Assembly: GCA_011049795.1 (NCBI GenBank)
Contig: DRHD01000055.1
Location: forward strand, 1 to 7,872
Direction of reading: 5' to 3'
Source: Porticoccus sp.
Lineage (GTDB): Bacteria > Pseudomonadota > Gammaproteobacteria > Pseudomonadales > Porticoccaceae
Length of the DNA: 7,872 nucleotides
In this document: piece after piece, positions 1 through 5,739 of the stretch
How positions within the stretch are numbered: the first letter of the stretch is position 1
Layout: each line of letters begins with the position of its first letter
The notes under the pieces: generated by a model
Databases searched by the model: none
What the model was told of the DNA's origin: nothing
Seen by the model: only the letters and a program-made list of their open reading frames with translations
Program-made: the position numbers and the translations under genes

Positions 1-1
1 A

Positions 2-19
2 AATAAACGCTATACCTAA
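2..19 (+). CDS. 3' end of an upstream beta-carbonic anhydrase gene (partial)
   Basis: Only five codons (N-K-R-Y-T) and a TAA stop fall inside the window. The call rests on exact identity with the end of the beta-carbonic anhydrase fragment at 66-332, which finishes with the same codons in the same frame (315-332). The identity continues through the following intergenic DNA. I infer that a full-length beta-carbonic anhydrase gene lies just left of the window and that its 3' end was duplicated. Beta-carbonic anhydrases interconvert CO2 and bicarbonate with a zinc centre in the cytoplasm. The inference depends on sequence outside the window: an upstream copy could itself be another fragment. Confidence 0.6.
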   Translation, partial: NKRYT

Positions 20-31
20 CTTCAGGCTCAT

Positions 32-63
32 TTTCTTAAAGGCACACTTTCCTAAAGGCCCAC
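32..63 (+). repeat. 16-bp imperfect tandem repeat in the leader (copy 1)
   Basis: Two adjacent 16-base units, 32-47 and 48-63, differ at two positions only and share the core TAAAGGC. The second unit supplies the ribosome binding site AAAGG at 54-58, seven bases before the ATG at 66. The first unit places a second AAAGG at 38-42, too far from the start to serve it. The same pair recurs at 345-376 because it lies inside the larger duplication. Confidence 0.75.
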
Positions 64-65
64 TC

Positions 66-332
66 ATGGCATTCCTTGCTGAAGGTCAGGATGCAAAAGA
101 ACTGGTCAATAAGGTCTGTGAGCTGAATGTAACTGAGCAGGTAGTCAATGTTTGCAAAACCAATATTATCAAAGATGCTTGGGCGCGAGGTCAGGAACTG
201 ACCGTACACGGCTGGATTTATAGTATCGCCGATGGGTTGTTAAAAGACTTGGGCGTCAACATTTCCAATCTTGAAGAAATGCGCCCTAAATATCATGTGG
301 CGGTACAAGATATAAATAAACGCTATACCTAA
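66..332 (+). CDS. Truncated beta-carbonic anhydrase C-terminal fragment (chimeric ORF)
   Basis: The 88-residue ORF matches the C-terminal part of beta-carbonic anhydrases. Residues about 18-26 (CELNVTEQV) and 40-52 (ARGQELTVHGWIY) correspond to conserved stretches of E. coli Can (CELNVMEQV; KRGQKVTIHGWAY). The zinc ligands of the family (Cys, Asp, His, Cys) lie in the N-terminal half and are absent, so it cannot be a working anhydrase. Met1 and Ala2 are the first two codons of the downstream crotonase gene, copied with its ribosome binding site. The remaining 86 codons are carbonic anhydrase in the correct frame. It is best seen as a duplication remnant: a pseudogene in origin, but an intact ORF with a usable start. 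If made, the peptide might misfold and be degraded or bind the full-length subunit. Family assignment is firm; expression is unknown. Confidence 0.8.
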   Translation: MAFLAEGQDAKELVNKVCELNVTEQVVNVCKTNIIKDAWARGQELTVHGWIYSIADGLLKDLGVNISNLEEMRPKYHVAVQDINKRYT

Positions 333-384
333 CTTCAGGCTCATTTTCTTAAAGGCACACTTTCCTAAAGGCCCACTCATGGCA
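314..384 (+). repeat. Right copy of the 71-bp exact direct repeat
   Basis: This segment is identical to 1-71. It carries the end of the carbonic anhydrase fragment (stop TAA at 330-332), the intergenic region, and the first five to six bases of the crotonase coding sequence. It is presumably the native junction between the carbonic anhydrase and crotonase genes, since the crotonase protein starts naturally here. Confidence 0.95.
345..376 (+). repeat. 16-bp imperfect tandem repeat in the leader (copy 2), with the crotonase RBS
   Basis: These are the second copies of the two 16-base units (345-360 and 361-376). The AAAGG at 367-371 sits seven bases before the crotonase ATG at 379 and is its likely Shine-Dalgarno sequence. 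I see no convincing -35/-10 pair here, so the crotonase gene is probably read from an upstream promoter together with carbonic anhydrase. Confidence 0.7.
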
Positions 385-1173
385 GATTCTCAAGGGATGA
401 TTTGTTTAGCTATTAAGGAGAAAGTAGCCTGGATTACGCTGAATAACCCATCAAAGCATAACTCGTTAGCTGCCGAGGATATTGAGCTTTTTATTTCACA
501 CCTTGAATCTGTGGAGAATAGCTCTGATATACGAGTGTTAGTTGTGACCGGTAGTGGTGATAAAACATTCTGTGCCGGGGCTTCACTTACTCAGATGTCG
601 AGCGGAGATTTAAGTGGTGAACAATTCCAGGTTCTTACAGACAAATTAGCGGCTATGTCGATTCCTACCATCTGCGCATTGAATGGCAGCGCGTATGGGG
701 GCGGTGCTGAAATTGGTTTATGTTGCGATATCCGAATTGGGGTAAAAGGTATGACATTGCTTGTACCTGCAGCACGTTTTGGTCTTTGCTACCCACTAAA
801 CGGCATACAGCGTTACGTTCATCGTCTAGGCGTCAGTACAGCAAAGCGGTTACTTATGGCGGCTGAAACATTAGATGAAGAAGCCCTGTTATCACTGGGC
901 TATCTGACTCACCTAGTTAAGCGGGACGAATTAGCTGAGGCAGCAGAACAAATGGCTGACTCCATTAGCAAGCTTGCCCCTCTTGCGGTTACCTCCATGA
1001 AAAAAATCTGTGATCAAGTTGCTGAGGGCTCACTGTGTGAACAGGAGGCACTGGCTCTCATTCAGGTGTGTCGTGAATCAGATGATCTTAAGGAAGGGTT
1101 AAGTGCTGTAGGAGAAAAGCGTCAGCCAGTTTTTACTGGGGCTAGAAAATCTCCCCCCGAAGTGAATTCTTAA
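379..1173 (+). CDS. Enoyl-CoA hydratase/isomerase (crotonase) family protein
   Basis: The 264-residue protein is a single-domain crotonase of normal length. The two oxyanion-hole segments that hold the acyl-CoA thioester carbonyl are visible: CAGASL at residues 65-70 and NGSAYGGGAEIG at 102-113. Glu111 in GGGAE aligns with catalytic Glu144 of rat crotonase. The second crotonase glutamate (Glu164), normally in a Pro-Glu pair, is replaced by Ala131 in VPAARFGLCYP (129-139). The VPAARxGLxYP form is shared by a subgroup of bacterial family members, so a plain hydratase reaction is not assured; isomerase, decarboxylase or another acyl-CoA reaction is possible. The C-terminal ESDDLKEGLSAVGEKRQP helix region is typical. 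The ATG at 379 has AAAGG seven bases upstream. It lies 46 bases after the carbonic anhydrase fragment stop and converges on putA, with 25 bases between the two stops. The substrate cannot be told from sequence. Confidence 0.9.
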   Translation: MADSQGMICLAIKEKVAWITLNNPSKHNSLAAEDIELFISHLESVENSSDIRVLVVTGSGDKTFCAGASLTQMSSGDLSGEQFQVLTDKLAAMSIPTICALNGSAYGGGAEIGLCCDIRIGVKGMTLLVPAARFGLCYPLNGIQRYVHRLGVSTAKRLLMAAETLDEEALLSLGYLTHLVKRDELAEAAEQMADSISKLAPLAVTSMKKICDQVAEGSLCEQEALALIQVCRESDDLKEGLSAVGEKRQPVFTGARKSPPEVNS

Positions 1174-1198
1174 TTGCTCTCTAAGTAGGCTCAGCAGG

Positions 1199-4100
1199 TT
1201 AAGCCTCTGTTAATCGAAACAATGCGATATCGCCTCCTCTTGCGGTAATGTTTTCAGTGCGGGTTTTTTCCGTGGTAAAACCAAACAGGTAGTGTGGGCC
1301 TCCGGCTTTGGGGCCCGTGCCCGATAGACCGCACCCGCCAAAGGGGTTAGAGCCAACTACGGCACCCACCATGTTGCGGTTGATGTAGGTGTTGCCCACT
1401 TGGGTGCGGTTGAAAATATAATCTACAAAGGCCTGAATGCGACTGTGAACCCCTAGCGTTAGTCCATAGCCGCTGTCGTTAATTTGTTTTATGACGTCGT
1501 CGAGCTCATTAGCGTTGTAACGAATCACATGCAGAATCGGGCCAAAAATTTCATCGGGTAGTTGTTGTAGAGATTCAATATCAAAAATATGGGGTGTAAC
1601 AAAATGCCCTTGTGGATGCTTTTCGGTCTGAGCTGCGTGGGTGTTTGAATGAGTGGCCAAGTGAGGATTTAAGTGGGTGATTAATTTACCTTCTATGGTC
1701 AATTTGTCGATATGTGCCATCAGGGTTTTCTGTGCTTCCTGATGTATTACCGGGCCGATGTCGGTGGCTAGTTTTGTAGGATCACCTATCTGATAGGTGT
1801 CCAATGCCCCCACCAGCATATTCAGAATATCGTTTGCTACGTCTTCTTGTAGAAACAAGACTCGCAGTGCCGAACATCGCTGTCCGGCACTGAGGAATGC
1901 TGAATGGGTAACATCGTCCACTACCTGTTCAGGTAGTGCGGTGGAATCCACCACCATTACATTTTGTCCACCGGTTTCAGCAATCAACGGTATTATCGGG
2001 CCGGGTCGGTTGGCCAATTCTTGATGAATCAGCTTGGCCGTTTCTGTGGAGCCGGTAAAAGCGACACCTGAAATTCTTTGATCTGACAATAATCGCTTGC
2101 CCAGTTTGGCCCCCTTCCCCGGGACTAAATGTAAAACATCGGGCGGTATCCCCGCCTGATGAAAGAGTTGTACGGCGAGAGCCGCGACTAGGGGCGTACA
2201 CGCTGCAGGTTTGGCAATCACGGTATTCCCCGCAACAAGGGCAGCCGCTATTTGTCCGGTAAAAATAGCCAGTGGAAAATTCCAGGGGCTGATACAGAGA
2301 AACACGCCACGACCGTGGAGGCTCAACTGATTATCTTCACCGGTTGGTCCCGGTAAGTTCGTTGCATCGGAAAAATGTAACCGAGCTTGTAGGGCATAGT
2401 AACGACAGAAGTCGATGGCCTCACGGACTTCGGATAAGGCATCGGGAATGGTTCGCCCGGCTTCTTTGCAGATCAGCCCCATCAGAGAGGGCAGTTGTTG
2501 TTCCAGTAACTCTGCCATTCGATCCAGAATAGTTGCCCGGGCGTGGCCACCGCAAGCATTCCAGGCAGGTTGTGCTGAGGAGGCGAGGGACAGTGCACGT
2601 TCAATATCTTCTGCACGGGCATGAGTGCAGTAACCCACAATGTCGGAGGTGTTTGCTGGGGACAGAATGGGTTGTGGGGTGACGTCTTCTTTCGGCCGCC
2701 TATCAATCTGTTGCCCCTCTATTAGTTTCCCTTCTACTAGCCTTCCCCCGGTTAGCTCTTCAGCGACTAGTTCTTCACCAATCAGTTTTCCGCCAATGAT
2801 GGGGCCGGCGGTGTACTGTTTGGCCATTGCTGCTTTCATCTTACCCAACAGTAATTCGGCGGATATTGGATCATGCAGGTCGATACCCGGGGAGTTTTTC
2901 CGTATTTCATCGGCGGCAATATAGAGTTTGGGTGGCGTGGGTATTTTCTCGTGCCGGTAGGGTGTGTGCGCCGCAACCTGAGATGTAATGTTTTGCACCA
3001 GCACATCAACAGGTATGTGTTTATCGAGCACTCGATTCACAAAAGAGCTATTGGCACCGTTCTCCAATAGTCGTCGAACCAGGTAAGGCAATAGCTCACG
3101 ATGCTGTCCAACCGGGGCATAAATGCGGATTAAGGGAGCTTGTGCGCCTTGTTGATTCAGGTATTCGTGGAGGTGTTGATACAGTAATTGGCCCATCCCG
3201 TGCAGTCGTTGAAATTCAAAACTGGCATCTCCGGCAGTAGCCAGCACCATGGCCAGGGTATGGGCATTGTGTGTAGCAAACTGCGGGTAAATAGCTTGGG
3301 GTGCGGCAAGTAATAGTTGGGCGCAGTGTTCATAGCACAGGTCGGTATGTACCTTGCGAGTGAATACGGGGTAATCAGGAAAGCCCTGCTCCTGAGCATA
3401 TTTAATTTCGGCATCCCAGTAAGCACCCTTGACCAACCTGACCATTAGGCGGTGGTTAGTTTCCTCTGCAAGGGCGATCAGCCATTGAGCAATTAATGGT
3501 GCCCTCTTCTGATAGGCCTGCAATACAAAACCAAGGCCGTGCCAATCGGATAAGTCTGGGTCTCGAGCCAAGGCCTCAAAAATATCCAGAGACAGATCCA
3601 AACGGTGGGCTTCTTCAGCATCAATGCTGAGCCCGATGTTGTACTGTTTGGCGGCTAGAGCCAGTGTCCGGATACGAGGAAGTAATTCGGTCATTACCCC
3701 GGCTTTCTGAGCATATTCATAACGGGGGTGGAGGGCAGAAAGCTTGATGGAGATACCGTTGGCTAAGTAGATGTCAGCGCTGCTTCCGTCTTGGCTAATA
3801 GCCTTACCAATAACTTCGATGGCATTGGCGTAAGATTCAAAATAACGTCGGGCATCGGCATAGGTTCTGGCCCCCTCGCCGAGCATGTCGAAGGAAAAGG
3901 GCCCTCCATTAGGCACCTCTTTTCGTCCGCGTTTTATGGCCTCATCGATAGTTCGGCCCATGACATACTGGTTGCCCATGATGCGCATGGCCTGAAGGAC
4001 AGCCTTGTTGACCACAGGCTCACCGAGGCGATTGGTTAATTGTTTGAGCCAGCTGTCAGTCGTATCGGTGATATCCCCTGTAATCTCAGGGCCAAGAGGA

Positions 4101-4498
4101 AGAACCTCTCCGGTGAGCATGAGTCCCCATATGGAGGCATTGACGAACAGCGAGTCCGAATGGCCCAGATGACTTACCCAGTCGCCACTCTGAATTTTTT
4201 CGGTAATGAGTTTTTCGGCAGTGGCTTCATCGGGTACTCGCAGCAGTGCCTCTGCCAGACACATAAGTGCTACCCCTTCTTTATTGGATAGACCAAATTC
4301 CTGCAAAAAAGCGTCAAGGGTGCCCTTTCCCTGATGATCTTCACGACAAGCTAATACTAGGTCACGGGCCAAATCCAGAGTTTGCTGTTGTTGGTCTGGT
4401 GGCAGGTTGTTTTCAGTGAGTAGCTGCGCAACACAGAGGTGTTCATCTCTATGTGTGGTTCTTTGGATACTTGTTCTGAGACTGGCAAGTGTCGTCAT
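1199..4498 (-). CDS. putA: Bifunctional proline dehydrogenase / L-glutamate gamma-semialdehyde dehydrogenase PutA
   Basis: This 1099-residue enzyme oxidises proline to P5C using FAD, then oxidises glutamate semialdehyde to glutamate using NAD, channelling the intermediate. An N-terminal helical arm leads into the PRODH barrel (about 200-490), with SIKLSALHPRY, LVKGAYWDAE, FATHNAHT and YLVRRLLENGANSSFVNR; Arg475/Arg476 match the proline carboxylate-binding pair. The P5C dehydrogenase domain (about 610-1080) has the NAD-binding FTGSTETAK, catalytic Glu841 (AETGGQN) and nucleophile Cys875 (SAGQRCS). The ribbon-helix-helix autorepressor domain of E. coli-type PutA is missing, so this is a short form and regulation must come from elsewhere. 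It exceeds the roughly 1000 residues of minimal PutA mainly through a repetitive linker (569-598) and a His-rich insert (about 942-970). The start is ATG at 4498, because AAGGAGGT (4503-4510) is well spaced for it; the adjacent TTG at 4501 is too close. Confidence 0.97.
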   Translation of the reverse strand: MTTLASLRTSIQRTTHRDEHLCVAQLLTENNLPPDQQQQTLDLARDLVLACREDHQGKGTLDAFLQEFGLSNKEGVALMCLAEALLRVPDEATAEKLITEKIQSGDWVSHLGHSDSLFVNASIWGLMLTGEVLPLGPEITGDITDTTDSWLKQLTNRLGEPVVNKAVLQAMRIMGNQYVMGRTIDEAIKRGRKEVPNGGPFSFDMLGEGARTYADARRYFESYANAIEVIGKAISQDGSSADIYLANGISIKLSALHPRYEYAQKAGVMTELLPRIRTLALAAKQYNIGLSIDAEEAHRLDLSLDIFEALARDPDLSDWHGLGFVLQAYQKRAPLIAQWLIALAEETNHRLMVRLVKGAYWDAEIKYAQEQGFPDYPVFTRKVHTDLCYEHCAQLLLAAPQAIYPQFATHNAHTLAMVLATAGDASFEFQRLHGMGQLLYQHLHEYLNQQGAQAPLIRIYAPVGQHRELLPYLVRRLLENGANSSFVNRVLDKHIPVDVLVQNITSQVAAHTPYRHEKIPTPPKLYIAADEIRKNSPGIDLHDPISAELLLGKMKAAMAKQYTAGPIIGGKLIGEELVAEELTGGRLVEGKLIEGQQIDRRPKEDVTPQPILSPANTSDIVGYCTHARAEDIERALSLASSAQPAWNACGGHARATILDRMAELLEQQLPSLMGLICKEAGRTIPDALSEVREAIDFCRYYALQARLHFSDATNLPGPTGEDNQLSLHGRGVFLCISPWNFPLAIFTGQIAAALVAGNTVIAKPAACTPLVAALAVQLFHQAGIPPDVLHLVPGKGAKLGKRLLSDQRISGVAFTGSTETAKLIHQELANRPGPIIPLIAETGGQNVMVVDSTALPEQVVDDVTHSAFLSAGQRCSALRVLFLQEDVANDILNMLVGALDTYQIGDPTKLATDIGPVIHQEAQKTLMAHIDKLTIEGKLITHLNPHLATHSNTHAAQTEKHPQGHFVTPHIFDIESLQQLPDEIFGPILHVIRYNANELDDVIKQINDSGYGLTLGVHSRIQAFVDYIFNRTQVGNTYINRNMVGAVVGSNPFGGCGLSGTGPKAGGPHYLFGFTTEKTRTENITARGGDIALFRLTEA
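2705..2794 (-). repeat. 15-bp degenerate tandem repeat (6 units) inside putA
   Basis: Six consecutive in-frame 15-base units occupy 2780-2794, 2765-2779, 2750-2764, 2735-2749, 2720-2734 and 2705-2719 in gene order. They encode GGKLI, GEELV, AEELT, GGRLV, EGKLI and EGQQI. The plus strand shows a recurring (T/A)ACTAGYTTTCC-like pattern. The preceding unit at 2795-2809 (AGPII) fits the length but resembles normal PutA sequence and may be the seed. The block lies in the linker between the PRODH and P5C dehydrogenase domains (residues 569-598). Units differ from one another, so this is an older or diverged expansion. Confidence 0.8.
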
Positions 4499-4502
4499 CA
4501 AT

Positions 4503-4510
4503 ACCTCCTT
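4503..4510 (-). promoter_or_regulatory. Strong Shine-Dalgarno of putA (decides the start)
   Basis: AAGGAGGT on the minus strand lies four bases before the ATG at 4496-4498. It is the best ribosome binding site in the window and suggests efficient translation. It leaves only one base before the overlapping TTG at 4499-4501, which argues for the ATG. Confidence 0.85.
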
Positions 4511-4615
4511 AAGAGAGCCTCTAAGACACTAGGTCTTGAAGTTGGCCCCCCTAAGTATGGTATTCAATGGGTAGTTTTAGCCAAATTTTTTATAAAACGG
4601 GATAAATCCGCTCGG
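4511..4615 (-). promoter_or_regulatory. putA upstream region with candidate promoter and small inverted repeat
   Basis: This gap separates putA from the nitroreductase gene and is long enough for an independent promoter. On the minus strand a TTGGCT (4579-4584) and TACCAT (4557-4562) pair, 16 bases apart, is a weak sigma-70 candidate downstream of an AT-rich tract (4584-4597). A perfect inverted repeat, AAGAC-ACTAG-GTCTT, lies at 4523-4537 between this pair and the ribosome binding site. It could be an operator or a small leader hairpin. No known PutA regulator site is recognised. The promoter is a by-eye guess; the inverted repeat is directly visible. Confidence 0.3.
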
Positions 4616-5206
4616 CTACAACAGAATACAGGTCGTCTCAACGCCGAGTCGCTTGCCCCGTTCATGTAATTTGTCTTCTACGCCATAACCAAGATTGACC
4701 AGAAAATTGGATTTCCAGTCATTGTCGGTAAAGAAAATCTCATCTGCTTTGGCGTTGTCGAAACCTGATATTGGGCCACAGTCTAGCCCCAAAGCACGGG
4801 CGGCCATGATCAGCCAGGCGCCTTGCAAGGTGCCGTTGCGAAAGGCGGTGACCTCTGCCAGTGCCGTATCTTCGGCAAACATCTGGTCAGCCCCCGTCTT
4901 GTGTGGAAAGAGTTCAGGTAACTCGGTATAAAACTTCAGATCGTGTGCCACAATTACCGTGACAGGTGCTGCCAGGGTTTTCTCATGATTGCCTTCAGCT
5001 AAAGCGGGTAATAGTCGTTGTTTGGCGGCAGGGGTGGTCAGAAACACAAACCGTGCCGGGAGTGTGTTCATGCTGGTTGGTCCCATAGACGTCAAATGGT
5101 AGAGGTGGCGGAGGGTGTCTGCAGCAATACCCCGATCCTGCCAGTGGCTATGGGAGCGTGCCTTGGTAAACAGTTGTTGGGTGGCGTGCTCGTTAATGGC
5201 ATTCAT
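4616..5206 (-). CDS. rutE: RutE/HadB-type nitroreductase family NAD(P)H oxidoreductase (probable malonic semialdehyde reductase)
   Basis: The 196-residue protein has the size and motif order of E. coli RutE, an FMN-dependent nitroreductase-fold enzyme that reduces malonic semialdehyde to 3-hydroxypropionate in pyrimidine degradation. Matching stretches are GPTSMNTLPARFVF (42-55), the ALAEGNHEKTLAAPVT region (68-83), ELPELFPH (95-102), AFRNGTLQGAWLI (121-133) and ALGLDCGPISGFD (138-150), followed by WKSNFLVNLGYG (164-175). No other rut genes are visible, so its physiological role here may be a more general aldehyde, quinone or nro-group reduction; the symbol denotes family, not proven pathway. 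The start ATG at 5206 has only a weak purine stretch upstream. The gene follows the DoxX gene by 35 bases on the same strand, suggesting co-transcription and possible control by the divergent LysR regulator. Fold and subfamily are confident; substrate is not. Confidence 0.85.
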   Translation of the reverse strand: MNAINEHATQQLFTKARSHSHWQDRGIAADTLRHLYHLTSMGPTSMNTLPARFVFLTTPAAKQRLLPALAEGNHEKTLAAPVTVIVAHDLKFYTELPELFPHKTGADQMFAEDTALAEVTAFRNGTLQGAWLIMAARALGLDCGPISGFDNAKADEIFFTDNDWKSNFLVNLGYGVEDKLHERGKRLGVETTCILL

Positions 5207-5241
5207 AGTGTCAGTCCCAATATCTTCGAAAGGTTGGTCAA

Positions 5242-5631
5242 TTAGTTGCGTTGTAAGGCAAAGCTGCCATTACCCTGAAGTACCACTGTGGCAGAGGCTA
5301 TTGCTAAAAACAGTGGGTATTCCCAGCCACCGCCTGCACTGCTGAATACCCACCCGGCACCGCTGTGCGCCCAAGTGGCACCCAACGCAATTGGAACCAG
5401 GGGCAATGCTGCCCAGCGGGCGTGAAATCCCACTAACAGTGCAATGCCGCCAATGGCTTCTGCGGCAAAGGTGATATAGGCCAAAATTGCAGGCAGTCCC
5501 AGGCTTTCAAAAAACCCTACGGTGCCAGGCAGCGTGAATACCACCAGTTTCAGGTAAAGGCTGTGGGCAATAAAAATTATCCCAAGGCTAATGCGAAGTA
5601 AGGCGGTTCCGTGATCTGAGCGATTATTCAT
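5242..5631 (-). CDS. DoxX family membrane protein
   Basis: The 129-residue protein is hydrophobic with four likely membrane segments: about 11-31, 49-69, 73-89 and 104-120. The pattern is typical of the DoxX family: an early Arg-Ile-x-Leu-Gly-x-x-Phe segment, a short amphipathic stretch around FFESLGLPAIL (40-50), and a glycine-rich second helix with AAEAIGGIALLVGF (56-69). DoxX proteins are small inner-membrane proteins, often linked to redox or electrophile stress, with poorly defined biochemistry. The start ATG at 5631 is preceded by GGAG at a good distance (5640-5643). It is the first gene of a likely operon with the nitroreductase and is divergent from a LysR-type regulator. Confidence 0.88.
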   Translation of the reverse strand: MNNRSDHGTALLRISLGIIFIAHSLYLKLVVFTLPGTVGFFESLGLPAILAYITFAAEAIGGIALLVGFHARWAALPLVPIALGATWAHSGAGWVFSSAGGGWEYPLFLAIASATVVLQGNGSFALQRN

Positions 5632-5739
5632 GATGCTGTCTCCAATGGATTAATTTGATGTCTGGTAGTATGATCTTTGCAATTTAGAAAGAAAATCAGC
5701 AATAAATGAAAACCATATTTGCAATAATGCAATCAGCTG
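5632..5739. promoter_or_regulatory. Divergent doxX/lysR promoter region with LysR-box-like inverted repeat
   Basis: This 108-base AT-rich region separates two divergent genes and must hold both promoters. At 5719-5732 there is a perfect inverted repeat, TTGCA-ATAA-TGCAA, which also satisfies the T-N11-A LysR consensus. A second TTTGCAAT half-site-like element is at 5676-5683, and AATCAGC occurs twice (5694-5700 and 5731-5737). The inverted repeat ends seven bases before the earliest LysR start candidate, a position suited to negative autoregulation. LysR regulators commonly bind such divergent regions; binding here is inferred. Core promoter boxes are not clear. Confidence 0.5.

Larger units (their letters stand above)
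1..71 (+). repeat. Left copy of a 71-bp exact direct repeat
   Basis: Positions 1-71 are identical to 314-384, an offset of 313 bases. The copy holds the last carbonic anhydrase codons, the 46-base intergenic region with its AAAGG ribosome binding site, and ATGGCA. Identity stops at 72, where the left copy enters carbonic anhydrase sequence and the right copy enters crotonase sequence. On the left the repeat reaches the window edge, so its true length is unknown and is probably the full 313 bases. Confidence 0.95.

Noticed and set aside
1..384. The direct repeats as insertion-sequence target duplications or an att site
   Set aside because: The 71-bp length, the lack of any transposase or integrase, and the presence of ordinary gene sequence between the copies fit tandem duplication better.
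1187..1206. Small hairpin (AGGCT / AGCCT) between the crotonase and putA stops, as a bidirectional terminator
   Set aside because: The stem is only five base pairs with a ten-base loop, and no T-tract follows on either strand.
2344..2924. Several plus-strand ORFs opposite putA
   Set aside because: They are antisense to strongly conserved PutA coding sequence and have no recognisable domain. The Ser/Pro-rich reading at 2640-2924 simply mirrors the repeat block.
4499..4501. TTG as the putA start, giving a protein starting Met-Met
   Set aside because: The Shine-Dalgarno AAGGAGGT leaves only one base before this TTG. The directly following ATG at 4498 has normal spacing and is preferred.
4584..4610. 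CGGATTTATCCCG followed by a T/A-rich tract downstream of the nitroreductase gene, as a terminator
   Set aside because: The stem pairs only three to four bases before mismatching, and the tail is mixed A and T. It fits an AT-rich promoter-proximal element at least as well.
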